Assembly (NCBI GenBank): GCA_034435315.1 | Contig: DAOTYB010000020.1 | Location: 1 to 6,614 of the forward strand | Origin: VGOB01 sp034435315 | Lineage (GTDB): Bacteria > Chloroflexota > Anaerolineae > UBA4142 | Direction of reading: 5' to 3' | Length of the DNA: 6,614 nt | Made by a program: the position numbers and the translations under genes | In this document: piece after piece, positions 1-5,632 of the stretch | Position numbering within the stretch: position 1 is the stretch's first letter | Layout of the letters: each line of letters starts with the position of its first letter | The notes under the pieces: generated by a model | Told to the model about the DNA's origin: nothing | Databases searched by the model: none | The model's input: the letters and a program-made list of their open reading frames with translations, nothing else

Positions 1-65
1 CCCCCTCACTCCCCCCTGCTCTTCCCGCGAAGCGGGGAGAGCAGGGGGCAGGGGGATGAGTGGGG
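1..65. repeat. G/C-rich palindromic repeat, copy 1
   Basis: The left part is C-rich and the right part G-rich, with an apex around GCGAAGC. CCCCCTGCTCT on the left can pair with AGAGCAGGGGG on the right. The right 34 nt (32-65) match positions 3086-3119 at 33 of 34 bases in the same orientation. The one difference (C at 42 versus A) is matched by a change in the left arm (CCTGCTC versus CCTTCT), so pairing is kept. It may begin before the window. No coding capacity is seen. Family unknown; it resembles the REP/MITE-like hairpins that populate intergenic DNA. Confidence 0.75.
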
Positions 66-236
66 AAAAACTATTGCTCAAAACGAACCTCTATAAAGAT
101 TTCGTGATGTTGAGCCTGATTTTTGTGAAAGAGCACTAGGGGGTGGTGCAACACCTCACGGTAGCGCGTTCAATTGTCTCTCAAGGGCACGCCAGTTAAA
201 GTTTGTGCCTGTGCTGAGTATATCAGGAAGCGGCTT

Positions 237-269
237 GATGACGAGTACATTCACAGCGGGCTCGTCATC
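237..269 (+). promoter_or_regulatory. Leader hairpin just upstream of the PilZ gene
   Basis: GATGACGAG (237-245) and CTCGTCATC (261-269) form a perfect 9-bp stem with a 15-nt loop, ending 5 nt before the Shine-Dalgarno GAGGA (275-279). If the transcript starts upstream, the hairpin could influence translation of the PilZ protein. No riboswitch consensus was recognised. The rest of 66-236 shows nothing else I can support. TATAAA at 92-97 could be part of a promoter, but no -35 box lies at a proper distance. Confidence 0.3.
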
Positions 270-284
270 GAAGTGAGGACACCT

Positions 285-656
285 ATGCCTCGTTCCTCCA
301 GTGTTAACCCTGCGTCAGGCAGTTCGCCCAAGAAAATGGAGCGTCGCAAAGCCACGCGCCGGAATGTGAAATTATTGACCGCGTTTCGCTATCTGGACGC
401 AAACCAGGAATTGCGGAGCGGCTTTGTGCGTACACTCAACCTGAGCACCCTCGGCGCGCTGCTTGAATCGCCAGACGCGTTTCAGGTAGGTGAACAACTC
501 TCCATCGAATTCCTTTTGGATAATAATCGCATCGCTCAGGCTGATGTGCGTGTCACGCGTGTTACTCCACGCGCGCCGTTCTATCACATTGCGGTCGAAT
601 TTACGCGCGTCTCTACACGCGCGCGCCGTTTGATCGAACAACAAATTTCTGTGTGA
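285..656 (+). CDS. PilZ-domain protein, probable c-di-GMP binding
   Basis: Encodes 123 aa when started at ATG 285, chosen because GAGGA at 275-279 sits 5 nt upstream; an in-frame TTG at 174 has no ribosome site and would only add an unrelated N-terminus. Both halves of the PilZ c-di-GMP signature are present: the RxxxR-type cluster RRKATRR at residues 20-26 and the N-x-S-x-x-G motif NLSTLG at 52-57. Between and after them lie the short beta strands expected of the barrel (for example GEQLSIEFLL). The protein is essentially a stand-alone PilZ domain with a Ser/Pro-rich tail of about 17 residues at the N-terminus and no membrane segment or output domain. Such proteins usually relay c-di-GMP levels to a partner, often in motility, exopolysaccharide or secretion. 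The partner is not evident here. The stop codon overlaps the next gene, suggesting cotranscription with the ThyX-family gene. Confidence 0.88.
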   Translation: MPRSSSVNPASGSSPKKMERRKATRRNVKLLTAFRYLDANQELRSGFVRTLNLSTLGALLESPDAFQVGEQLSIEFLLDNNRIAQADVRVTRVTPRAPFYHIAVEFTRVSTRARRLIEQQISV

Positions 657-2410
657 ATCGAGTCACTATGCGGCTAGACGACTTTGCCACGCGCCTGACT
701 CCTTCCAGCGAAGTACTCTCACCGGACGAGGCGCGCCGCGTGGAGCCCTTTTTCACCAATACTACTCGCTCAGTCGTAGCCCTCAGAAATCTCCCCGAAT
801 TGATCAAAGGCACGCTCTTTTCGCGATACAGTCGTTCGGCGAAAGGAGTGCGTCGTTTATTCCTCGATGAATTTTTGCCCCACCGCGATCTCGGCATCGC
901 CGCCGCTCCAGACACCATGCCCGCGCTCGCTCTGGCGCGCGCAGAAGATTTTTTTCACCGCATCCTTTCCGACTATGGCGACGATTCGGTGGGTGAATTA
1001 GGTGGCGCGCATCTCGCCTGTCAGGATATTTCCCAGATCGCTGCCAAAGCGATCGAACACGGACGCGTGGGTATTTCGTATCTGGAAAAATCGTCGCGCT
1101 ATGTCTCGTTCGCCGATCAGGTCAACGGACAGTATCGCTACTATCGTCCGCGCAAGATTCTCGCTTCCCCTTTTGGACCGGCTTATATCGCCACACTCGA
1201 CACGCTCTTTACGCTGTACGCGCAACACCTGCCGCGAATGATCGAACATCTGGCGGAGCGTTTTCCGATTACCACGCTCGAATTCGAGGACGCTGCCACC
1301 GGCGCCGTGGTTCGCTATACCGACATTCGTGACGACGATTTTTTGATGCGCGCGCACAGTGCCTATCGCAACGCGCTCCGCGCCCGCGCCTGTGATATGC
1401 TGCGTTGCTTTTTGCCAATGGCGACGCTGACGAACGTCGGCGTGTGGGGCAATGGGCGCGCGCTGGAATATTTGCTTCTGCGTCTCTATGCCGATCCGTT
1501 AGAGGAAATTCAAACCATCGCGCACGCCGCGCATTATGAATTGGCTCAGGTCATCGCGCCCTTTATTCGTCGCGCCAACGATGACAGGGGCAAAGCCTTT
1601 CAGGAATTTCTGCGCGATATGCGCGCAAACACGCGCCATCTGGCAGACGCGTTTACGCGCGCCCAGAGAACAAAGAATGTCCTGCGAACGCCAGCGGACA
1701 GCGAAAAAGTCACCCTCATTGATTACGATACCGACGCACTCGACCGTGTCGTGGCAGCGATCTTGTTCCCCGCCTGTGATGCTCCCAAAGCACACCTTCT
1801 GGCATACGTGCGCGAGTTGAGCGAGGAGGAAAAAGCGCGCATCGTGCACACCTACGTTGGCGTGCGTAAGAATCGGCGGCACAAACCCGGCCGCGCGTTT
1901 GAACACGCGACCTACGAATTTGATCTACTGCTCAACATCGGTGAATATCGCGATCTGCAACGTCATCGCGTCGTCACGGCAGAACGACAACGCTTTACCA
2001 CCGCGCACGGCTATACGCTCAACGCAGATATAGCGCGCGTGCCCGAGATTCGCGCCGCGTACGAACAAGCGATGGAACGCGCCGCGCTGTTGTACGACCG
2101 CCTGGCGCGCGAGATGCCAGAAGAAGCCCAATATGTGGTTCCGTTCGGTTTTCGCATACGCTACAATATGCGCTTGAATTTGCGCGAGGCGTATCATCTC
2201 ATCGAACTGCGTTCCGCACCCCAGGGCCATCCCGATTATCGCCACACTGTTCAAGCGATGTTTCGAGCCATTCAGGCGGTGCATCCCATTCTGGTCGAAC
2301 CGATGAAATTTGTTGACCTGACGCCGGATGTACCTCTTGGACGCCTGCGCGCAGAGATGCGGAAGGGTAGAATGACGAAGGACGAAGGACGAATGACAAA
2401 TGATTTTTGA
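653..2410 (+). CDS. thyX: Tandem ThyX-family protein (flavin-dependent thymidylate synthase-like)
   Basis: Encodes 585 aa, more than twice the usual 220-260 aa of ThyX, because two ThyX-like halves are joined. ThyX makes dTMP from dUMP using FAD, NADPH and methylene-tetrahydrofolate. The N-half has S-x4-S-x-R-Y (SYLEKSSRY, 142-150) and the later conserved block with LP and N-x-R (R243 to about 300). Its expected RHR is replaced by GRV (138-140). The C-half has RHR (437-439) and the block ending LNLREAYHLIELR (508-520), but after RHR it reads VVTAERQRF, not the full signature. Each half therefore keeps a different part of RHRxxSx4SxRY. It could be an active enzyme with composite sites or a non-catalytic relative. 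GTG 653 overlaps the PilZ stop (GTGA); ATG 668, in frame, is an alternative start and neither has a strong ribosome site. The last ~13 residues (after R573) are encoded by intergenic heptamer repeats and look like an acquired tail. Confidence 0.85.
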   Translation: MNRVTMRLDDFATRLTPSSEVLSPDEARRVEPFFTNTTRSVVALRNLPELIKGTLFSRYSRSAKGVRRLFLDEFLPHRDLGIAAAPDTMPALALARAEDFFHRILSDYGDDSVGELGGAHLACQDISQIAAKAIEHGRVGISYLEKSSRYVSFADQVNGQYRYYRPRKILASPFGPAYIATLDTLFTLYAQHLPRMIEHLAERFPITTLEFEDAATGAVVRYTDIRDDDFLMRAHSAYRNALRARACDMLRCFLPMATLTNVGVWGNGRALEYLLLRLYADPLEEIQTIAHAAHYELAQVIAPFIRRANDDRGKAFQEFLRDMRANTRHLADAFTRAQRTKNVLRTPADSEKVTLIDYDTDALDRVVAAILFPACDAPKAHLLAYVRELSEEEKARIVHTYVGVRKNRRHKPGRAFEHATYEFDLLLNIGEYRDLQRHRVVTAERQRFTTAHGYTLNADIARVPEIRAAYEQAMERAALLYDRLAREMPEEAQYVVPFGFRIRYNMRLNLREAYHLIELRSAPQGHPDYRHTVQAMFRAIQAVHPILVEPMKFVDLTPDVPLGRLRAEMRKGRMTKDEGRMTNDF

Positions 2411-2521
2411 TTTTCGATTTTCGATTTGCGATTGGCGATTTGAATCGGCAATCGAAAATTGGCAATCGAAAATCGGTAATTTGGCAATCGGCAATCGAAA
2501 ATCGGCAGTTGAAAATTGAAA
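2371..2521. repeat. Heptamer repeat array with an orientation switch
   Basis: A run of 7-bp units that can be read almost without interruption. It starts inside the thyX 3' end: AATGACG, AAGGACG, AAGGACG, AATGACA (2371-2398). Next come GATTTTC/GATTTGC/GATTGGC-type units (2402-2443). It then switches to the reverse-complement type, ATCGGCA/ATCGAAA/ATTGGCA, until 2521, with a single 8-bp unit at 2479-2486. The two orientations can fold onto each other as an imperfect hairpin. The array ends exactly where GGAGG of the next gene begins. It resembles the short tandem heptamer repeats known from cyanobacteria and frequent in some metagenome bins. Function unknown. Confidence 0.85.
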
Positions 2522-2531
2522 GGAGGAAAAA

Positions 2532-2912
2532 ATGAAAAAAGTAGTAATACTCGTGCTCCTGGTTGTGCTGGCTGGGTTCGTCATCAGTTGTGCCACAGCC
2601 ACACCAACATCGGTGCCACCAACGCCCAAAGCCCCTGAGCCCACCAAACCACCCGTGCAACCGACACCGGTGCCACCAACGCCAACCAGAGCCGCCGAAC
2701 CGACCAAGCCACCCGTCGCGCTCGATGGCGCTACCTTGCTGCAGGAACGTTGCACGTCCTGTCACAACCTTGACCGCGTGAAAAGCGCGGCGAAGAGCAA
2801 AGACCAATGGACGGCAACCGTTGAGCGAATGATCAGCAAGGGCGCCAAGTTGAATGACGCCGAAAAGTCCGTCTTGATCGAATATCTGGCAAAGACGTAC
2901 GGCTCGCGCTAA
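2532..2912 (+). CDS. Monohaem c-type cytochrome lipoprotein
   Basis: Encodes 126 aa. AGGAGG at 2521-2526, 5 nt before ATG, fixes the start. Residues 1-19 are a lysine-plus-hydrophobic signal peptide ending VIS before Cys20, an acceptable though not classic lipobox, so the protein is probably lipid-anchored outside the membrane. Residues 21-63 form a Pro/Thr linker built from two copies of a ~17-residue unit (about 26-42 and 45-62, each ending EPTKPPV). The haem domain follows: CTSCH at 74-78 for covalent haem attachment, then W93 and M100 (TVERM), with M100 the likely distal ligand, and a C-terminal helix EYLAKTYG. This pattern (CxxCH, W-x3-TVxRM, GAxL, YLA) matches small class I cytochrome c domains used as electron carriers. 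The redox partner is not visible. No terminator was recognised downstream. It could be cotranscribed with thyX, but the repeat array separates them. Confidence 0.88.
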   Translation: MKKVVILVLLVVLAGFVISCATATPTSVPPTPKAPEPTKPPVQPTPVPPTPTRAAEPTKPPVALDGATLLQERCTSCHNLDRVKSAAKSKDQWTATVERMISKGAKLNDAEKSVLIEYLAKTYGSR

Positions 2913-3014
2913 ACGCGGTGGTGTGCCGCAGTGCGATTCACCGTCCCCTCATCGAGTAGCACTGCATTGTGGCTTGTTCAATGCCGGCAGGGCAGGGGGA
3001 ATTAAGGAAGGAAT

Positions 3015-3055
3015 GGGTGAAGTGGCGGGCGGCTTTGCCGCCCGCCACTTCACCC
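3015..3055. repeat. Perfect 19-bp inverted repeat (hairpin)
   Basis: Positions 3015-3033 and 3037-3055 are exact reverse complements around a TTT loop, with the core GGCGGC-TTT-GCCGCC. Such a stem would be extremely stable in RNA or extruded DNA. No T-run follows on either strand, so it is not a textbook intrinsic terminator, though it could still stop or stabilise the cytochrome transcript, which ends about 100 bp upstream. It abuts the copy 2 hairpin repeat at 3051. A shorter hairpin with the same core, GCGGC-TTT-GCCGC, lies at 5614-5626. Confidence 0.85.
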
Positions 3056-3119
3056 TCCTCTCCCCCCTTCTTCTCTCTCCACCACGCGGGGAGAGAAGGG
3101 GGCAGGGGGATGAGTGGGG
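3051..3119. repeat. G/C-rich palindromic repeat, copy 2
   Basis: Second copy of the element at 1-65, in the same orientation. Its right arm (3086-3119) is 33/34 identical to 32-65, while the left arm and apex differ more. The left arm contains CCCCCCTTCTTCTCTC, which can pair with GAGAGAAGGGGG on the right. It sits immediately upstream of the livF relic, and the two copies bracket the pilZ-thyX-cytochrome segment. Confidence 0.78.
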
Positions 3120-3166
3120 TCAAGCCGTACTCTGCAAACCAAAATGAAAGTTTGCGACCGTTGAAG

Positions 3167-3271
3167 GTAGAGCGCGGCTGTGTGCTGGAGAACGGCAGGA
3201 TTGTGTTGAGTGATACGGCGAGCGCGCTGACGCAGAATCCGCGCGTCAAGGCGGCGTATTTGGGAGGGTAA
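3167..3271 (+). pseudogene. Relic of the C-terminus of a LivF-type ABC transporter ATPase
   Basis: Reading from 3167 gives 34 residues, including ERGCVLENGRIVL, then ASALTQNPRVKAAYLGG and a stop at 3269-3271. In branched-chain amino-acid transporter ATPases (LivF family) the protein ends with a closely similar stretch: RGYVLEnGRIV, then NPxVxxAYLGG. Everything upstream is missing: no Walker A, ABC signature or Walker B motif, and the palindromic repeat lies within 50 bp 5'. The remaining codons are still open and well conserved, so the loss may be recent. The reading frame can be extended upstream to 2969, but that part runs through the hairpins and is not protein-like. I see this as a deletion remnant, not a working gene. 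Confidence 0.72.
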
Positions 3272-3275
3272 AAAA

Positions 3276-3337
3276 CAACGTCCCTTGCAATGTAGGACAA
3301 ATTTAAAATTTGTTCCACATTTTCGCAGGGGACGTTG
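3276..3337. repeat. 62-bp imperfect palindromic element
   Basis: Outer arms CAACGTCCC (3276-3284) and GGGACGTTG (3329-3337) match exactly. Inner arms CAAATTT (3298-3304) and AAATTTG (3306-3312) pair around the centre, with AATGTAGGA opposite TTCCACATT between them. The pairing thus spans nearly the whole element with a few bulges. It starts 4 nt after the livF relic stop. It could have been the terminator hairpin of the lost gene, or a non-autonomous repeat element. 3338-3406 holds nothing I recognise. Confidence 0.78.
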
Positions 3338-3406
3338 CTGAATCGGCAGCCAGCGGAGGATCAAACAGGTATTGTCGGCAAGCGAATGTTTTGGAGTGTT
3401 CTTGCC

Positions 3407-3646
3407 TCACACTTTCTCATAAGCCTTCAGGAAATCATCTCTGGAGATGCCTGCCTGTGTCAAGATCGTGCGTAACGTTGAACCTTTTATAGTTCGATGA
3501 TTGGGCATCGTTAACGGTGTGCGTGTTCCATCAGGATTTTCTCGCAACATGGAGATATGATTACCTTCTCGTACGACACGAAAACCCAGAGTTTCAAGAG
3601 CCCTGATGACTTTTGTTTTGGGCGCGTCCACAGGGAACTTGGGCAT
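3407..3646 (-). CDS. hicA: HicA-family toxin (mRNA interferase)
   Basis: Encodes 79 aa. HicA toxins are small double-stranded-RNA-binding-fold ribonucleases that cleave mRNA and are blocked by HicB. The family pattern is visible: an N-terminal helix with LETLGFRVVREGNH (residues 17-30), where G-N-H carries the usual G-x-H and His30 is the expected catalytic histidine; then a strand ISMLREN; then LTMPNHRTIKGSTLRTIL, typical of the second half; and the closing QAGISRDDFL. The length is normal for the family. The start ATG shares one base with the hicB stop (TAATG), so translation is probably coupled and the toxin is made after its antitoxin. No frameshift or missing key residue is seen, so the pair should be functional. 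Confidence 0.9.
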   Translation of the reverse strand: MPKFPVDAPKTKVIRALETLGFRVVREGNHISMLRENPDGTRTPLTMPNHRTIKGSTLRTILTQAGISRDDFLKAYEKV

Positions 3647-3873
3647 TAAATCGTCACTCCGGCTTCGGCAACGAACACTTCCAGGACGGAGGGTGCAACC
3701 TCGATTACTTCCTCGCCGAAGGTCTCGATGTGAAACTGGATGGCTGATTTTACATCAGCGAGGGCTTGTTCGTAGGTATCGCCCTCGCCGACTACTACAC
3801 CCTTCAAGCCAAGCGGATAGGCGACATAGCCATCAGGATATTTCTCAACGACAATTTTGAACTGTTTCAGCAT
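3646..3873 (-). CDS. hicB: HicB-family antitoxin
   Basis: Encodes 75 aa. The start ATG is read from the complement of 3871-3873; AGGAG (complement of 3880-3884) sits 6 nt upstream, which makes it preferable to an upstream TTG at 3897. The protein has the partial RNase-H-like HicB fold: a first strand FKIVVEKYPDGYVAYPLGLKG (residues ~5-25), then GEGDTYEQALADVKSAIQFHIE (~28-49), the conserved G-x-T-x-E-x-A-L stretch and helix. The C-terminus is short (EVAPSVLEVFVAEAGVTI), and there is no clear ribbon-helix-helix or HTH domain as in longer HicB proteins. This form may therefore neutralise HicA without strong DNA binding of its own. It precedes hicA in one operon, the antitoxin-first order. Confidence 0.9.
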   Translation of the reverse strand: MLKQFKIVVEKYPDGYVAYPLGLKGVVVGEGDTYEQALADVKSAIQFHIETFGEEVIEVAPSVLEVFVAEAGVTI

Positions 3874-3920
3874 ACGTGTCTCCTGTTCTTTACCCAATCT
3901 ACCGTCATCCTTTCGCCAGG

Positions 3921-3949
3921 ATTATAACACATCTAGCGGTTTTGCTCAA
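3921..3949 (-). promoter_or_regulatory. Sigma70-type promoter of hicBA
   Basis: On the minus strand TTGAGC (complement of 3944-3949) and a perfect TATAAT (complement of 3921-3926) are separated by exactly 17 nt, upstream of the hicB ribosome site. This is the best promoter match in the window. It lies in the 89-bp divergent space shared with hutU. No clear operator palindrome was seen around it. A hutU promoter could not be identified with confidence. Confidence 0.75.
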
Positions 3950-3962
3950 TCGGGAGGACAAA

Positions 3963-5609
3963 ATGTCTCAGCGAATTATCCGCGCGCCGCGCGGCACACA
4001 ACTCACGTGCAAATCGTGGCTCACCGAAGCCGCGCTGCGAATGCTGATGAACAATCTCGATCCTGAGGTGGCCGAAAAACCGGACGAACTCATCATCTAC
4101 GGCGGTCGCGGCAAAGCCGCGCGCAACTGGGAATGTTTCGATGCCATTGTGCAATCACTCAAAGAGTTGGAGAATGACGAAACCTTGCTCGTGCAATCCG
4201 GCAAGCCGGTCGGCATTCTGAAATCACATCCCGACGCGCCGCGCGTCTTGCTTGCCAATTCGAACATCGTGCCCGCGTGGGCAACGCAGGAGAATTTCGA
4301 TGCGTGGGAAAAAGCCGGCTTGATAATGTACGGGCAAATGACCGCCGGTAGTTGGATTTACATCGGCACGCAAGGTATTTTGCAAGGGACGTACGAAACG
4401 CTCGCGTCGCTCGCGCAGCAACAGGGCTGGTCGTCACTCAAAGGCAAATTCGTACTGACAGCGGGACTGGGGGGAATGGGCGGCGCGCAACCGCTCGCGG
4501 TGACGATGAACGAGGGCGTCGCGCTCATCGTCGAGGTGGATCCCGCGCGTGCGCAGCGTCGGCTGGCGACGCGTTATCTTGACGAGTTGACCGACAATCT
4601 GGAAGACGCGATGACACGCGTCGAAGACGCACTGAAGAAAAAAGTGCCGCGCTCGATTGGACTCATCGGCAACGCGGCGGAGGTGTTGCCCGAACTGGTG
4701 ACGCGCGGTGTCGTTCCCGATGTCGTCACCGACCAGACACCCGCGCACGATCCGTTGATGTACGTTCCTGAAATGCCGCTCGAAGAAGCGATTGAATTGC
4801 GTCGTTCGAATCCCGCGCGGTATCAAGCGCAATCAATGGAGGCGATGGCAAAGCACGTGCAAGCAATGCTCGAATTTCAAAAGCGCGGCGCCATCGTCTT
4901 CGATTATGGCAACAACTTGCGTCAACGCGCCTACGATGCCGGCGTCAAAAACGCGTTCGATTATCCCGGCTTTGTGCCGGCGTACATTCGCCCGCTCTTT
5001 TGTCAGGGCAAGGGACCGTTCCGCTGGGTCGCGCTCTCCGGCGAGCCCAGAGATTTGTATCGCACCGACGAGGCGATTCTGGAACTCTTTCCGGAAAACG
5101 AACACTTGACGCGCTGGATTCGGATGGCGCAACAGCGCGTGGCGTTTCAGGGTTTGCCCGCGCGCATTTGCTGGCTGGGGTACGGCGAACGCGCGCGCGC
5201 CGGTTTGAAATTCAACGAACTCGTTGCACGCGGCGAAATCTCCGCGCCGATTGTCATCGGGCGCGATCATCTCGATGCCGGTTCCGTCGCTTCGCCGCGC
5301 CGCGAGACGGAAGGGATGCGCGATGGCTCGGATGCGATTGCGGATTGGCCCCTGCTCAACGCGCTCATCAACGCAGTGAACGGCGCAACCTGGGTTTCGA
5401 TTCATCACGGCGGCGGTGTGGGCATCGGTTATTCGATTCACGCCGGGCAGGTCATCGTCGCCGATGGCACACCCGCAGCCGCGCGCCGACTCGAGCGCGT
5501 GCTGACGAGCGACCCGGGGATGGGCGTGATTCGACACGCGGACGCCGGCTATCCCGAAGCGATCGAGTTTGCCCGGCGCGCCGGTATCCGCATTCCGATG
5601 ATCGAGTGA
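3963..5609 (+). CDS. hutU: Urocanate hydratase (urocanase)
   Basis: Encodes 548 aa, the usual length for HutU (about 550). It catalyses the second step of histidine degradation in the cytoplasm, urocanate to imidazolonepropionate, with tightly bound NAD. Start ATG 3963 follows GGAGG at 3953-3957; a longer reading frame from 3876 is not needed. Motifs in order: YGGRGKAARNW (46-56); TAGLGGMGG (166-174), part of the NAD site; the FDYGNN block; YIRPLFCQGKGPFRW; FQGLPARICW with Cys403, which matches the active-site cysteine of the family signature; GRDHLDAGSVASP (from 433) continuing to ETEGMRDGSDAIADW; and HHGGGVGIGYSIHAG (481-495). Nothing essential seems missing. No other hut gene is in the window; it is flanked by hicBA (divergent) and coaX (convergent), so it looks like a single-gene unit here. 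Confidence 0.97.
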   Translation: MSQRIIRAPRGTQLTCKSWLTEAALRMLMNNLDPEVAEKPDELIIYGGRGKAARNWECFDAIVQSLKELENDETLLVQSGKPVGILKSHPDAPRVLLANSNIVPAWATQENFDAWEKAGLIMYGQMTAGSWIYIGTQGILQGTYETLASLAQQQGWSSLKGKFVLTAGLGGMGGAQPLAVTMNEGVALIVEVDPARAQRRLATRYLDELTDNLEDAMTRVEDALKKKVPRSIGLIGNAAEVLPELVTRGVVPDVVTDQTPAHDPLMYVPEMPLEEAIELRRSNPARYQAQSMEAMAKHVQAMLEFQKRGAIVFDYGNNLRQRAYDAGVKNAFDYPGFVPAYIRPLFCQGKGPFRWVALSGEPRDLYRTDEAILELFPENEHLTRWIRMAQQRVAFQGLPARICWLGYGERARAGLKFNELVARGEISAPIVIGRDHLDAGSVASPRRETEGMRDGSDAIADWPLLNALINAVNGATWVSIHHGGGVGIGYSIHAGQVIVADGTPAAARRLERVLTSDPGMGVIRHADAGYPEAIEFARRAGIRIPMIE

Positions 5610-5613
5610 GGTT

Positions 5614-5626
5614 GCGGCTTTGCCGC
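5614..5626. terminator. Short hairpin between convergent hutU and coaX stops
   Basis: GCGGC-TTT-GCCGC forms a 5-bp stem with a three-base loop inside the 23-bp gap between two convergent genes, where a bidirectional terminator is expected. There is no T-run on either side, so the role is a guess. The core is the same as the centre of the hairpin at 3015-3055. Confidence 0.3.
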
Positions 5627-5632
5627 GCTGAA

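Noticed and set aside
174..284. TTG-initiated N-terminal extension of the PilZ protein
   Set aside because: No ribosome site at 174, non-PilZ-like residues, and ATG 285 has GAGGA at the right distance.
2371..2521. CRISPR-like array
   Set aside because: Units are 7 bp with no spacers, and no cas genes are present.
1925..2755. Long minus-strand reading frame across the heptamer array
   Set aside because: It overlaps thyX and the cytochrome gene in antisense, and its middle is only translated repeats.
3015..3055. Rho-independent terminator
   Set aside because: The stem is ideal but no T-tract follows on either strand, so it was listed as a repeat.
2969..3166. Upstream part of the frame ending in the livF relic, as a complete small gene
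   Set aside because: It is a translation of two hairpin repeats; only the part from about 3167 resembles a protein family.
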